A DNA stretch of 64,000 bases from Craspedostauros australis (taxonomy: Eukaryota > Bacillariophyta > Bacillariophyceae > Mastogloiales > Achnanthaceae): NCBI GenBank assembly GCA_026770025.1, contig JAMXDE010000041.1, positions 1-64,000 on the forward strand, written 5' to 3'. Shown here piece after piece: positions 12,801 through 18,958 of this stretch. The notes beneath the pieces were generated by a model, which was not told where the DNA came from, made no database searches, and saw only the letters and a program-made list of their open reading frames with translations. The first letter of the stretch is position 1. Each line of letters starts with the position of its first letter. Position numbers and translations under genes: made by a program.

Positions 12801-14087
12801 GCTTCCACCCTCGCCCGTTGGACTTTCGCTGGGAACGTCGCTTGGGGCATCGGATCCTTGTCCAGATGGTGAACCAGGATCTGAGGGGGTCGTCGCGGTT
12901 GGGATGGTCTGTCCGCTTTCTGGGCTTGGAGAGAACGCTGTCGGCGTTTGAGATGGCTCAGACGAAACTGAGGGCATCTCGGACTCGCAGAACTTGCGCT
13001 TCGCTATTTCCATGTTACCGTAACACATATCCTTGGTTGGCGATTCGGTGGTTTTGGAACCAGAAGGCCAGTCCGAGGCATATGGGTTTTCGGCTGAAAC
13101 GGGGGCTTCGACCGGGCTGTTGTCGGTTGCACTCGCAAGCGAGGGAGCAGAGCTGCCGCCCCCCGCGTCCGTGGTCTGAAGCATCCTGGCCCGTGCCTCT
13201 TGGCACGCAGGATGATCAGGATCTAGAACGCAGATCGCTGGCAAGCTGCTCAGCTCGTCAAGACTGGTGCGGGCGGACACCGAGTCATTGGTCGGGACAG
13301 CTTCATCGCGAACCAGACCCTCTCCAACAGTATTGCTACCAGGAGAGGTTCTCTTGTTCTTGACTCCACCGTCACTCCCAAATCCTCCAGCGTCCTTCGC
13401 ACCGATCGTAGAACCGACAGTCGCATCGGCGCTTTCCGCTTCGGAGTCACCCAAGAGGGTTCCTCCGTCGCTTTGTGCGTCGACGCTTCTTCCAGGACTC
13501 TCGGAGCCAACGATGGGTTTGGCCTTGTCAAGGCCGTTCCCTTTGTTGGGTCCGGTGAGCCCACCTCCCTTCGCTTGCTTAGCCAGGTACGCAACTTCGT
13601 TGCTTCGCTGGGCCGCAATCTCGGGGGGCAAGTTTGGGTTGAAGTTCGAATTGGGAAGCATGTGAGGCGCGCAGAACTTCCAAGTGCTCTTATTGTCTGG
13701 ATCACAATCTTGAGCTTTCTCCAAAGTCTCCTGCTTCACATTCCTTCCCAACGCGGAGTAGAAACTCCCCGTTCTCGCTCCAACATCCACCTGTGCACCG
13801 TACAGGAACCGCATGGCTCCGCCTTCGCGTTTGCCTTCGGCCTCATCTTTCTCCTCCTCTCCACCAAGCAGCTTGCCATGGCGATTCGCATCGCCAAGCA
13901 ACTTCCTTTGGTGATCGACACCATCGGAAGGTCCGCCATGGTAACCCTGACCAGAGGAAACCCTGGTCACCTTGAGGCCCTCCGCCTCTTTACCACCTGT
14001 CAAAACCAGTGCACATAGCACCAAGAGAAGTCCGCTCCGACCCGCCCACGGGGGGATGGGAGTAACTCGCTTGGTTACCATCATCAT
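1..14087 (-). CDS. Giant secreted mucin-like repeat protein, C-terminal part beyond window
   Basis: This is a single minus-strand frame, open from the first of three consecutive ATG codons at 14087 to the left edge, so at least 4,695 codons. I checked the frame at 14.1-12.0 kb, across the 9.84-kb junction and in the repeats; all are in register. An N-terminal signal peptide (hydrophobic core SGLLLVLCALVL) is followed by a low-complexity region with few Cys. A globular Cys-bearing region spans about residues 523-664. Next come 14 units of SDAPSDVPSEAPTGDG plus RTRR and GDEPTG, and then six copies of a 188-residue domain (first at residue 1637) joined by PTSG linkers. Pro/Thr/Ser-rich linkers between disulfide-type domains resemble extracellular, probably O-glycosylated adhesive or cell-wall proteins of diatoms; that role is inference. 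No known family was recognised for the domains. The C-terminus, and any anchor, lies outside the window. Confidence 0.87.
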   Translation of the reverse strand, partial: MMMVTKRVTPIPPWAGRSGLLLVLCALVLTGGKEAEGLKVTRVSSGQGYHGGPSDGVDHQRKLLGDANRHGKLLGGEEEKDEAEGKREGGAMRFLYGAQVDVGARTGSFYSALGRNVKQETLEKAQDCDPDNKSTWKFCAPHMLPNSNFNPNLPPEIAAQRSNEVAYLAKQAKGGGLTGPNKGNGLDKAKPIVGSESPGRSVDAQSDGGTLLGDSEAESADATVGSTIGAKDAGGFGSDGGVKNKRTSPGSNTVGEGLVRDEAVPTNDSVSARTSLDELSSLPAICVLDPDHPACQEARARMLQTTDAGGGSSAPSLASATDNSPVEAPVSAENPYASDWPSGSKTTESPTKDMCYGNMEIAKRKFCESEMPSVSSEPSQTPTAFSPSPESGQTIPTATTPSDPGSPSGQGSDAPSDVPSESPTGEGGSRTRRPADSPDSFKPPGNSGAGSDAPSDVPSESPTGEGGSRTRRPADSPDSFKPPGNSGAGSDAPSDVPSESPTGEGGSRSRRPFGIPGTSFDTPVGTDPPTSSSAPTDCYDSIEPKLERQVGVDFPWADGVVDVQHQTGNSVTFQILQVWSRSILPMLAVHYHNSPGSTVCDMNVDVQYQDTFDYTAHCFGNYTDIRVYLFVGDDFDEEKCEACQTPPDDSNDTVAYFLELSCHDCVEVTAPPSVTAPSQPVISPTPPTGDVGSDAPSDVPSEAPTGDGGSRTRRPQSPQVPSAPTGDEPTGDEPTGEVGSDAPSDVPSEAPTGDGGSRTRRPQSPQVPSAPTGDAPTGDEPTGEVGSDAPSDVPSEAPTGDGGSRTRRPQSPQVPSAPTGDAPTGDEPTGDEPTGEVGSDAPSDVPSEAPTGDGGSRTRRPQSPQVPSAPTGDEPTGDEPTGEVGSDAPSDVPSEAPTGDGGSRTRRPQSPQVPSAPTGDAPTGDEPTGEVGSDAPSDVPSEAPTGDGGSRTRRPQSPQVPSAPTGDEPTGDEPTGEVGSDAPSDVPSEAPTGDGGSRTRRPQSPQVPSAPTGDAPTGDEPTGEVGSDAPSDVPSEAPTGDGGSRTRRPQSPQVPSAPTGDEPTGDEPTGEVGSDAPSDVPSEAPTGDGGSRTRRPQSPQVPSTPTGDEPTGDEPTGDEPTGDEPTGEVGSDAPSDVPSEAPTGDGRTRTRRPQSPQVPSAPSAEEPTGDEPTGDEPTGDEPTGEVGSDAPSDVPSEAPTGDGRTRTRRPQSPQVPSAPSAEEPTGDEPTGDEPTGDEPTGDEPTGDEPTGDEPTGEVGSDAPSDVPSEAPTGDGRTRTRRPQSPQVPSAPSAEEPTGDEPTGDEPTGDEPTGDEPTGDEPTGEVGSDAPSDVPSEAPTGDGRTRTRRPQSPQVPSAPSAEEPTGDEPTGDEPTGDEPTGEVGSDVPSDVPSEAPTGDGGSRTRRPQSPQVPSVPTSGPTSGPTSGPTGGPTSGPTSGPTSGPTSGPTSGPTSGPTSGPTSGPTSGPTSGPTGGPTSGPTSGPTSGPTSGPTSGPTSGPTSGPTSGPTSGPTSGPTSGPTSGPTSGPTSGPTSGPTSGPTSGPTSGPTSGPTSGPTSGPTSGPTSGPTSGPTSGPTSGPTSGPTSGPTSGPTSGPTSGPTSGPTSGPTSGPTSGPTSGPTSGPTSGPTSGPTSQPTYVCSTEARLVDKDGGNTKYDEGLDDEITGDDGIPFEVSEREVDSVKISLEPLLDAIEALRTGGAVGEDGELGSVAVVFDRISTDNDGNEVTENDFCTETSVTEATGPAEEYVAQCVEDDDFAGTTVAIVYVVVADSANTQEDPSGSLIGAAGGESALGTSGCGVPFDEDTVIPVIVYKYVVPCQYSCDGAPTSSPTGEPTSAPTVLPGHPTGSPVTATPTSTPTSLPTSGPTSAPTYTPTSGPTSGPTSGPTSGPTSGPTGGPTSGPTSGPTSGPTSGPTSGPTSGPTSGPTSGPTSGPTSGPTSGPTSGPTSGPTSGPTSGPTSGPTSGPTSGPTSGPTSGPTSGPTSGPTSGPTGGPTSGPTSGPTSGPTSGPTSGPTSGPTSGPTSGPTSGPTSGPTSGPTSGPTSGPTSGPTSGPTSGPTSGPTSGPTSGPTSGPTSGPTSGPTSGPTSGPTSGPTSGPTSGPTSGPTSGPTSGPTSGPTSGPTSGPTGGPTSGPTSGPTSGPTSGPTSGPTSGPTSGPTSGPTSGPTSGPTSGPTSGPTSGPTSGPTSGPTSGPTSGPTSGPTSGPTSGPTSGPTSGPTSGPTSGPTSGPTSGPTSGPTSGPTSGPTSGPTSGPTSGPTSGPTSGPTSGPTSGPTSGPTSGPTSGPTSGPTSGPTSGPTSGPTSGPTSGPTSGPTSGPTSGPTSGPTSGPTSGPTSGPTSGPTSGPTSGPTSGPTSGPTSGPTSGPTGGPTSGPTSGPTSGPTSGPTSGPTSGPTSGPTSGPTSGPTSGPTGGPTSGPTSGPTSGPTSGPTSGPTSGPTSGPTSGPTSGPTSGPTSGPTSGPTSGPTSGPTSGPTSGPTSGPTSGPTSGPTSGPTSGPTSGPTSGPTSGPTSGPTSGPTSGPTSGPTSGPTSGPTSGPTSGPTSGPTSGPTSGPTSGPTSGPTSGPTSGPTSQPTYVCSTEARLVDKDGGNTKYDEGLDDEITGDDGIPFEVSEREVDSVKISLEPLLDAIEALRTGGAVGEDGELGSVAVVFDRISTDNDGNEVTENDFCTETSVTEATGPAEEYVAQCVEDDDFAGTTVAIVYVVVADSANTQEDPSGSLIGAAGGESALGTSGCGVPFESGPSSTPVIVYKYVVPCQYSCEGSPTSVPTDAPTGGPTSGPTSGPTSGPTSGPTSGPTSGPTSGPTSGPTSGPTSGPTSGPTSGPTSGPTSGPTSGPTSGPTSGPTGGPTSGPTSGPTSGPTSGPTSGPTSGPTSGPTGGPTSGPTSGPTSGPTSGPTSGPTSGPTSGPTSGPTSGPTSGPTSGPTSGPTSGPTSGPTSGPTSGPTSGPTSGPTSGPTSGPTSGPTSGPTSGPTSQPTYVCSTEARLVDKDGGNTKYDEGLDDEITGDDGIPFEVSEREVDSVKISLEPLLDAIEALRTGGAVGEDGELGSVAVVFDRISTDNDGNEVTENDFCTETSVTEATGPAEEYVAQCVEDDDFAGTTVAIVYVVVADSANTQEDPSGSLIGAAGGESALGTSGCGVPFESGPSSTPVIVYKYVVPCQYSCEGSPTSVPTDAPTGGPTSGPTSGPTSGPTSGPTSGPTSGPTSGPTSGPTSGPTSGPTSGPTSGPTSGPTSGPTSGPTSGPTSGPTGGPTSGPTSGPTSGPTSGPTSGPTSGPTSGPTGGPTSGPTSGPTSGPTSGPTSGPTSGPTSGPTSGPTSGPTSGPTSGPTSGPTSGPTSGPTSGPTSGPTSGPTSGPTSGPTSGPTSGPTSGPTSGPTSQPTYVCSTEARLVDKDGGNTKYDEGLDDEITGDDGIPFEVSEREVDSVKISLEPLLDAIEALRTGGAVGEDGELGSVAVVFDRISTDNDGNEVTENDFCTETSVTEATGPAEEYVAQCVEDDDFAGTTVAIVYVVVADSANTQEDPSGSLIGAAGGESALGTSGCGVPFESGPSSTPVIVYKYVVPCQYSCEGSPTSVPTDAPTGGPTSGPTSGPTSGPTSGPTSGPTSGPTSGPTSGPTSGPTSGPTSGPTSGPTSGPTSGPTSGPTSGPTSGPTGGPTSGPTSGPTSGPTSGPTSGPTSGPTSGPTGGPTSGPTSGPTSGPTSGPTSGPTSGPTSGPTSGPTSGPTSGPTSGPTSGPTSGPTSGPTSGPTSGPTSGPTSGPTSGPTSGPTSGPTSGPTSGPTSQPTYVCSTEARLVDKDGGNTKYDEGLDDEITGDDGIPFEVSEREVDSVKISLEPLLDAIEALRTGGAVGEDGELGSVAVVFDRISTDNDGNEVTENDFCTETSVTEATGPAEEYVAQCVEDDDFAGTTVAIVYVVVADSANTQEDPSGSLIGAAGGESALGTSGCGVPFESGPSSTPVIVYKYVVPCQYSCEGSPTSVPTDAPTGGPTSGPTSGPTSGPTSGPTSGPTSGPTSGPTSGPTSGPTSGPTSGPTSGPTSGPTSGPTSGPTSGPTSGPTGGPTSGPTSGPTSGPTSGPTSGPTSGPTSGPTGGPTSGPTSGPTSGPTSGPTSGPTSGPTSGPTGGPTSGPTSGPTSGPTSGPTSGPTSGPTSGPTSGPTSGPTSGPTSGPTSGPTSGPTSGPTSGPTSGPTSGPTSGPTSGPTSGPTSGPTSGPTSGPTSQPTYVCSTEARLVDKDGGNTKYDEGLDDEITGDDGIPFEVSEREVDSVKISLEPLLDAIEALRTGGAVGEDGELGSVAVVFDRISTDNDGNEVTENDFCTETSVTEATGPAEEYVAQCVEDDDFAGTTVAIVYVVVADSANTQEDPSGSLIGAAGGESALGTSGCGVPFESGPSSTPVIVYKYVVPCQYSCEGSPTSVPTDAPTGGPTSGPTSGPTSGPTSGPTSGPTSGPTSGPTSGPTSGPTSGPTSGPTSGPTSGPTSGPTSGPTSGPTSGPTGGPTSGPTSGPTSGPTSGPTSGPTSGPTSGPTGGPTSGPTSGPTSGPTSGPTSGPTSGPTSGPTSGPTSGPTSGPTSGPTSGPTSGPTSGPTSGPTSGPTSGPTSGPTSGPTSGPTSGPTSGPTSGPTSGPTSGPTSGPTSGPTSGPTSGPTSGPTSGPTSGPTSGPTSGPTSGPTSGPTSGPTSGPTSGPTSQ
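840..1403 (-). repeat. Six-Cys domain copy 6
   Basis: This 188-residue copy is identical in translation to copies 2-5. Cysteines occur at YVC, NDFC, AQC, SGC, VPC and YSC. It is followed by PTSVPTDAPTGGPTSG. Confidence 0.85.
1404..6359 (-). repeat. 1,215-bp higher-order tandem repeat: domain copies 2-5 plus linkers
   Basis: Domain copies span 6359-5796, 5144-4581, 3929-3366 and 2714-2151. Start-to-start spacing is 1,215 bp three times, then 1,311 bp (one extra 96-bp PTSG block). Each unit holds a 188-residue domain and a linker of about 217 residues. The domain translations are identical and the DNA appears identical over hundreds of bases, including silent sites. That means either very recent expansion and homogenisation or an assembly effect. 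Confidence 0.88.
6360..8618 (-). repeat. Longest PTSG linker (about 750 residues)
   Basis: The 12-bp PTSG minisatellite is expanded here, with an internal higher-order unit of about 96 bp repeated six to seven times in 7.0-7.62 kb. Apart from the transition at 8.46-8.61 kb, almost every codon belongs to PTSG or PTGG. Confidence 0.85.
8619..9179 (-). repeat. Six-Cys domain copy 1
   Basis: This 187-residue copy begins YVCSTEARLVDKDGGNTK and ends PCQYSCDG. It matches the other copies except near its C-terminus, where DEDTVI replaces ESGPSSTPV. It is followed by a non-PTSG transition (PTSSPTGEPTSAPTVLPGHP), so it is the most divergent copy and probably the oldest. Confidence 0.85.
9180..9842 (-). 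repeat. PTSG linker 1 (minisatellite)
   Basis: This linker has about 220 residues of PTSG tetrapeptides coded by a 12-bp unit, with scattered PTGG. It joins the RTRR array to domain copy 1. Confidence 0.85.
9846..12036 (-). repeat. Array of 14 SDAPSDVPSEAPTG / RTRR / GDEPTG units
   Basis: Fourteen units follow one another, spaced 141 to about 216 bp and always in multiples of three. Each encodes EVGSDAPSDVPSEAPTG, then GSRTRRPQSPQVPSAP, then two to seven GDEPTG or GDAPTG hexapeptides. Length differences come from the number of 15-bp PTGDE units. Three related units (two RTRR, one RSRR) lie upstream at 12.55-12.87 kb. Dibasic RTRR sites recall kexin/furin sites, although Pro at the next position would disfavour cleavage. 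Confidence 0.85.
12096..12520 (-). other. Cys-bearing globular region of the giant protein
   Basis: This lies in the frame of the giant protein. It contains about 140 residues with Cys at TDCYDS, STVCDM, AHCFGN, EKCEACQ, LSCHDCVE, aromatic beta-like strands (VTFQILQVW, IRVYLFVGDDF) and no PTS bias. It separates two SDAPSDVPSE repeat blocks. I recognise the style from diatom secreted proteins but cannot name a family. Confidence 0.6.
12553..12866 (-). repeat. Three upstream SDAPSDVPSESPTGEGG units
   Basis: Two units carry GGSRTRRPADSPDSFKPPG and the third carries GGSRSRRPFGIPG. Two copies of about 123 bp are nearly identical at DNA level. They are the N-terminal relatives of the 14-unit array and lie just before the Cys-bearing region. 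Confidence 0.8.
14016..14087 (-). other. Signal peptide of the giant protein
   Basis: The translation begins MMMVTKRVTPIPPWAGRSG and is followed by a hydrophobic stretch LLLVLCALVLTGG, then KEAEG. The basic n-region and Leu/Val core are those of a secretory signal peptide. No Phe of the plastid ASAFAP type follows, which favours secretion over plastid import. Confidence 0.7.
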
Positions 14088-14090
14088 CAG

Positions 14091-14112
14091 TTGTTGTTGT
14101 TGTTGTTGTTGT
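14091..14112 (-). repeat. (CAA)n tract directly before the start codon
   Basis: On the plus strand this reads (TTG)7, so the transcript of the giant gene has a CAA repeat ending three bases before its first ATG. CAA-rich leaders also precede the starts of the aldolase (49558), PSMB4 (21820) and the Cys-rich membrane protein (58103). A translation-promoting, unstructured leader is an inference. Confidence 0.8.
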
Positions 14113-16358
14113 CTTCAAAAGCTTTGTTCACTTTCTCAATCTCTCTTCTCGTAAACGTTGTTAGGGCCACAAGAAAAGTGATTTTATGAGCTGATGGATG
14201 GGACGCAATCGGCCTTGTTTTCACATTTTCGAAAACAAGCCGATTCGGTGGGATTGCAGCGATGACATCGCTGGTGTCAACAACAACCAACAACCAACAA
14301 CCAACAACCAACAACCAACAACGCGGTGGAGAGGAGAGGGAGATGCAAACAGCCAGGGCAGAACAGACAATTGGTGTTGGTGTTCTTGCACCGAGTCTCC
14401 CGCAGACGTGGCAACACCCAGCACCGGGAGAGCGAAGAGAGACTCACCCAAGCGTCCACAACACCGGTTTGTTTCTCTCTGTCCTGTTCCCGACCTTTCC
14501 CCGTCCGGTCATTTTGGTGCCCAATCCGGAGAGGCGAAGAATCCATGGGTCTTTCTCAATCTCATCACGGACATCATTATTATGTATACGATGTATATAA
14601 AATGTAATATACTTATCAACTTTCACGCCCGGAGAAATCCGGGGTTACGACATAATGAATATTAACAAGGAACGAAACCGGACAACTGGTGATATCGCTT
14701 CATACAAGTACTAAAATATATAATTTACCGTTTATCCCAATCCAAGACCAAACAATCGGCGGAACCCTCCTTCGGGCTTGGAATCCACAAGGTGGTCGGC
14801 GATGACCAGCGATGACTGTTTCATGTCACACTTTCGCCAGTTCATCTGGACGGCCTCAATCCAATCGTGGTTGGGATGAGACGAAATGGATTATGTGTTC
14901 CCGAGTGTGACAGTCGGGTCCGTGTTAAACGGTCACAGTCGCGCCCACAATCTTACGGTCACTTGAACGGTCAGACCACCTTCTGAATGATCTCGGTGCC
15001 CATCTGCAACTATTTCAAACATGGGACTAACTGCTGTTGTTGTACTGGCATGTGCGAGCACTCACATTCACCACAGCCTCCTGAGCAATCCAATGGCAGG
15101 CCCATCTGCATACCACACGGTACTGATGTATTACACACACTATCACATAATCGAGTACCATATTCTACATACGCACTACACTCTGCAGAAATACCTCAAG
15201 AGCAGATGCAAGTCGACTTCCTTCCTCGCTCTTTTTCAGATACAATGCCTTCTGCACGAAGATTCCATGCCATTGAGTACCATGAGACCAAGGCCCGTTC
15301 GGACGGTGTACCTCTGCCTCCACGATGCATCATTAACTGAGATCGGCCAGTCCATTGCAAGGGGGTGAAGACAGCCACCCCGCCCCAGAATTCTGTGCAA
15401 CTTGCTTTCACACAGCCAGCACAGCGCTCCTGGCAATATCCGAACAGGTAGGGCTTGGGAGAATCGCCTTCATGAACTTGCAGCCCGTATCTTCCCCGTT
15501 TATCTCTGCAGGTACCAAGCATCTATGATTGATCTATCATAGCAAAGCATGGATATGCAGATCTGGAGTAGAAGCAGTGATCATTCCGCTGTGTAGAGTA
15601 GCTTGCCTCCCCAGGTGCCCCGTGGCTTGCATGTGGAGGGGCCTTGGTGCGATCGGTCTGTGGCGAACCATACGACCCATATGTGCCCACTGGTACTACC
15701 ATGCTCCCCACCATTGGTGCACCTGCGCTACTTCTGTCAGAGTGCGTGTACTCTGTTCTGCTCCATTATGTTCTCCTATTCATGTTCGTTGTTGGGAGGT
15801 GTTGGGTGTGTATTAGTTCCGTACGTGTATCAGTGATAGTCGATGGAACATGAAGAAGGCATTGGGGACACCCTTCTTGCGAAGTCGTACTGGAGCAATT
15901 CACTTGTCGTCACATAGATTATCCCTCATGTCCCAAATCTAGATACTAAGAAGTAGATTCTCCAAATACAGCAACGCAACACAGTCCCCCCATCGCACTC
16001 TGGGACTGGCCGTCATCGGTTCCTGGTGAGAAGTGGTGGGAACAGGTCACCACAGATCCGAAACACGGTGCAAATCCGAAGGGGCACTGACGTCTCTCCA
16101 CGAGCGTCCCGATCGGCTCCTTCTGCGACAAAGTGGTGGGGGTTGCCAAGGATCAGGAAGGGCGCGATCGACGTACGGCCAGCCGAGCACGAGCTGCTCT
16201 ACTCTGATGTGCTCTTCCTCACACAGACTCGTACGGCCGTCCTCTGCAACCAACCAGATCGCACACAATCCATCAGCACACCCAAATCTTCGAAGGATCA
16301 AGAAACAAAGACCAAGAGAGCCACAGAGTAGACAAGAGCAGCGCTCAAGCAGGGAATC
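14113..16358. other. Intergenic between the divergent giant gene and ASD
   Basis: No convincing gene is present in these 2.2 kb; open frames are short and without recognisable motifs. A 7-bp AACAACC repeat (about six copies) lies at 14,279-14,323. Both flanking promoters must lie here. Confidence 0.6.
14279..14323. repeat. AACAACC heptamer microsatellite
   Basis: About six tandem copies of a 7-bp unit lie roughly 190 bp upstream of the giant gene's start codon. Confidence 0.85.
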
Positions 16359-17950
16359 ATGAAGTTTTCCGGAACCACACTGGCACTCGTGGCCACCGCA
16401 TCCGCGGCCTCCTTCGGTCTCACCGAGGGGTTGTTGACAGGCGGGCGTCTGTCGCAAGTCAACAATGGCCGTGTTGGTGTGAACGTTCACGCAGGCCGCT
16501 TCTCCAAGCAGGGGCATGGGTACTCTGCCGCCAATGGTGGAGAGCCGAAGTCGGGCAGCCAGCTGCACATGGCGTACACGGTCGGGATCGTAGGCGCCAC
16601 TGGAGCGGTCGGCAAGGAGATCCGCTCGTGCCTCGAGGATAGAGACAAGGTGCCTGTCGACAAGCTGCGCATATTTGGAAGCAGCCGGAGCGCTGGTTCC
16701 GAGGTCGAAACCAAGTACGGGAAAGTTGAGGTCGAGTTGTTCGATGTCGCCGCCGCAAGAGAATGCGACGTGGTTTTCTTGGCCGTCAGTGGCGATTTCG
16801 CATTGGAGCATGCGCAGGCCATCGCAGCGGAGGGTGGAGCAGTTGTCATCGATAACTCTGTGAGTTCCCAGCCAGCAGCAACTTCTTGCGCCCCTACATT
16901 CGTGCCGAGCTGCTGACATGTACTGTATCGCGGCCCATGATGTTGTGCTGCGTTGTGTTACGTCGTCCATTGCTGTGCTCAGCTATGCTTTGGTGCGCGG
17001 ATGCCTGCGAGATCTCAATCTTCGCTGACATCGAGTAGATGCCATATCCCCTTTGTGCTCACACATACGTATTGGTGCGCACATGCGCGCTTATTCTGCC
17101 ATGCCTCTGCAACCACTCGACCAAACCCAACCCAACAAATACTGGCTGCTCACCCGCCGCCCGGTTTGTTTTATGGGATGTTATATTGATATCTCCATTT
17201 GCATTCATCATGTGGCCAAAGTCAGCATTCCGGTACAAGCCAGAAATCCCTCTTGTGGTTCCCGAGATCAACGGAGAAGAGACCAAGAAATCCAAATTGA
17301 TCGCGAATCCAAACTGCACCACTGCCATCGGGTTGATGGCTCTGTGGCCGCTGGTGAAGAAGTTTGGTTTGAAGCGATGCATTATGTCGACATACCAGGC
17401 TGCCAGTGGAGCGGGGCAACCAGGTATGGATGAGCTGTTGGAGGGAACTGCGGCCTACCTCGATGGCAAGTCTCCAAACAACGACGTGTTTGCCCATCCG
17501 CTCCCGTTCAACGTGATCCCGCAAATCGACAAGTTCCAGGATAATCTTTACACCAAGGAAGAAATGAAGGTCACGTGGGAAACGCGGAAGATTTGTGGCC
17601 TCTCGGATGATGTCCCCATCTCATGTTCCGCTGTGCGCATTCCCACGATCCGAGCACACAGCGAGGTCATCGTCATCGAAACTGAGAAGCCAGTTGACCT
17701 CGACGAAGCTCGAGAATCACTGGAGGATGCACCAGGCGTGAAGCTTGTTGACAATCCATCAGAGCTTCAGTACCCAATGCCGCTCACTGCTACGGGCAAG
17801 TACGATGTCGAGGTCGGCAGGCTCCGTAAATCCATCGCTTTCGGTGACCACGGTCTGGAGTTCTTCGTGTCTGGCGACCAGTTGCTTCGCGGTGCCGCGC
17901 TGAATGCAGTCCTCGTTGCAGAGGAGATGGTGGCTAATGGCGCCTTGTGA
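16359..17950 (+). CDS. ASD: Aspartate-semialdehyde dehydrogenase, plastid
   Basis: Exons are 16359-16859 and 17222-17950 (intron donor GTGAGT, acceptor AAAG); the join restores [20 protein letters not shown] and gives 409 residues. The enzyme reduces aspartyl phosphate to aspartate semialdehyde for Lys, Thr, Met and Ile synthesis. The NADP-binding loop GATGAVGKE lies at about residue 78, the catalytic Cys is in NPNCTTAIG, the substrate loop is [14 protein letters not shown] and the general-base His is in RAHSE. The N-terminus is a signal peptide ending ATASAASF followed by a basic Ser-rich stretch, as in plastid-imported proteins. It is convergent with the NF-YC gene. Confidence 0.95.
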
Positions 17951-18958
17951 GAGTTGACTGGTTCGTTCGCTCGTTCGTTCACTTTCACACTATCCCCCCA
18001 CGAGCCTCCAGAATCCATGGACACAGATACGCAACGGTCCAAGAAGGCATGCGAGTAAGGCTGCAGTCCAAGAGTCCTCCGTATCGTATTCACAAGCACG
18101 ACTGTTTGATAAAGTACACCATTTCACAAACATCACAACTGGGCAAATATCCATCCTCCAGCATGCGTACAAGTAGGAGTTCAGGCAGGCAGCGTGCCAT
18201 ACCATACCATACCATACCATACGAGTAGGATTAACGGAAACGAGGGCAAGTTTGACTTCCGATCAATAGTTTACTATGTCTGCGTTTCGTCTCTTGGAGC
18301 GTACAGAGACAGACTGACACACAGAGACAGATACTGTGGAACACGCTGTGCTGTCTTGCGTAGTAGGCGTACTTGTAATGATATTGGCACTCTACCAGTA
18401 GCACGACACTCGTCTGGTTTTGCTCAAGTATTATGTAACACTGTGTATCGTCGCTCGTGGCGGACTCGTATTAGTCTGGTGGAGTGCAGCTATGCCACCA
18501 GATGGGTACGTACTCGCACCATATGGTAGGTAATATAATATTGTACAAGCTATAATATGCATGATGCACATACCTACGACCTACAGATACAAACTCTCGT
18601 CGTATTCGTCGCTCGTACTAATAGGCATAATACCATACTCGGTAGACCAGGGGCACATGAAGATGGAAAAAACAGATCATCGCAAATGGAAGTGCTCTCC
18701 CGCCACCGAAGGACCTTACTGACATACCCTCCAGAGCACTCGTACAGAGGTCGCTCTGCCATGTAGTAATAGTACTCTTGGTACTCGTATGGAATTAATA
18801 TATATATATGTATATTATCTTTCGTATCCTTTTATATAATATTATTCTGCACCCTGTTGGTGGAGTGCGTGTTACTCGGATGGTCGAATGCTTGTGGTCC
18901 GCGAGGCTCGTCTCCTCCCCACAATATCCCAGACTTGAGTGGAATATGTCGAGTGCAA
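17951..18958. other. Intergenic between convergent ASD and NF-YC
   Basis: No gene is seen. The stretch contains a (CCATA)n microsatellite and several ACTCGTA/TACGAGT motifs near 18.48-18.79 kb, with an AT-rich stretch at 18.79-18.85 kb. Confidence 0.6.
18197..18222. repeat. (CCATA)5 pentanucleotide repeat
   Basis: Five tandem pentamers lie 250 bp downstream of ASD. The unit is the reverse complement of the TGGTA repeat at 48.45 kb. Confidence 0.85.
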
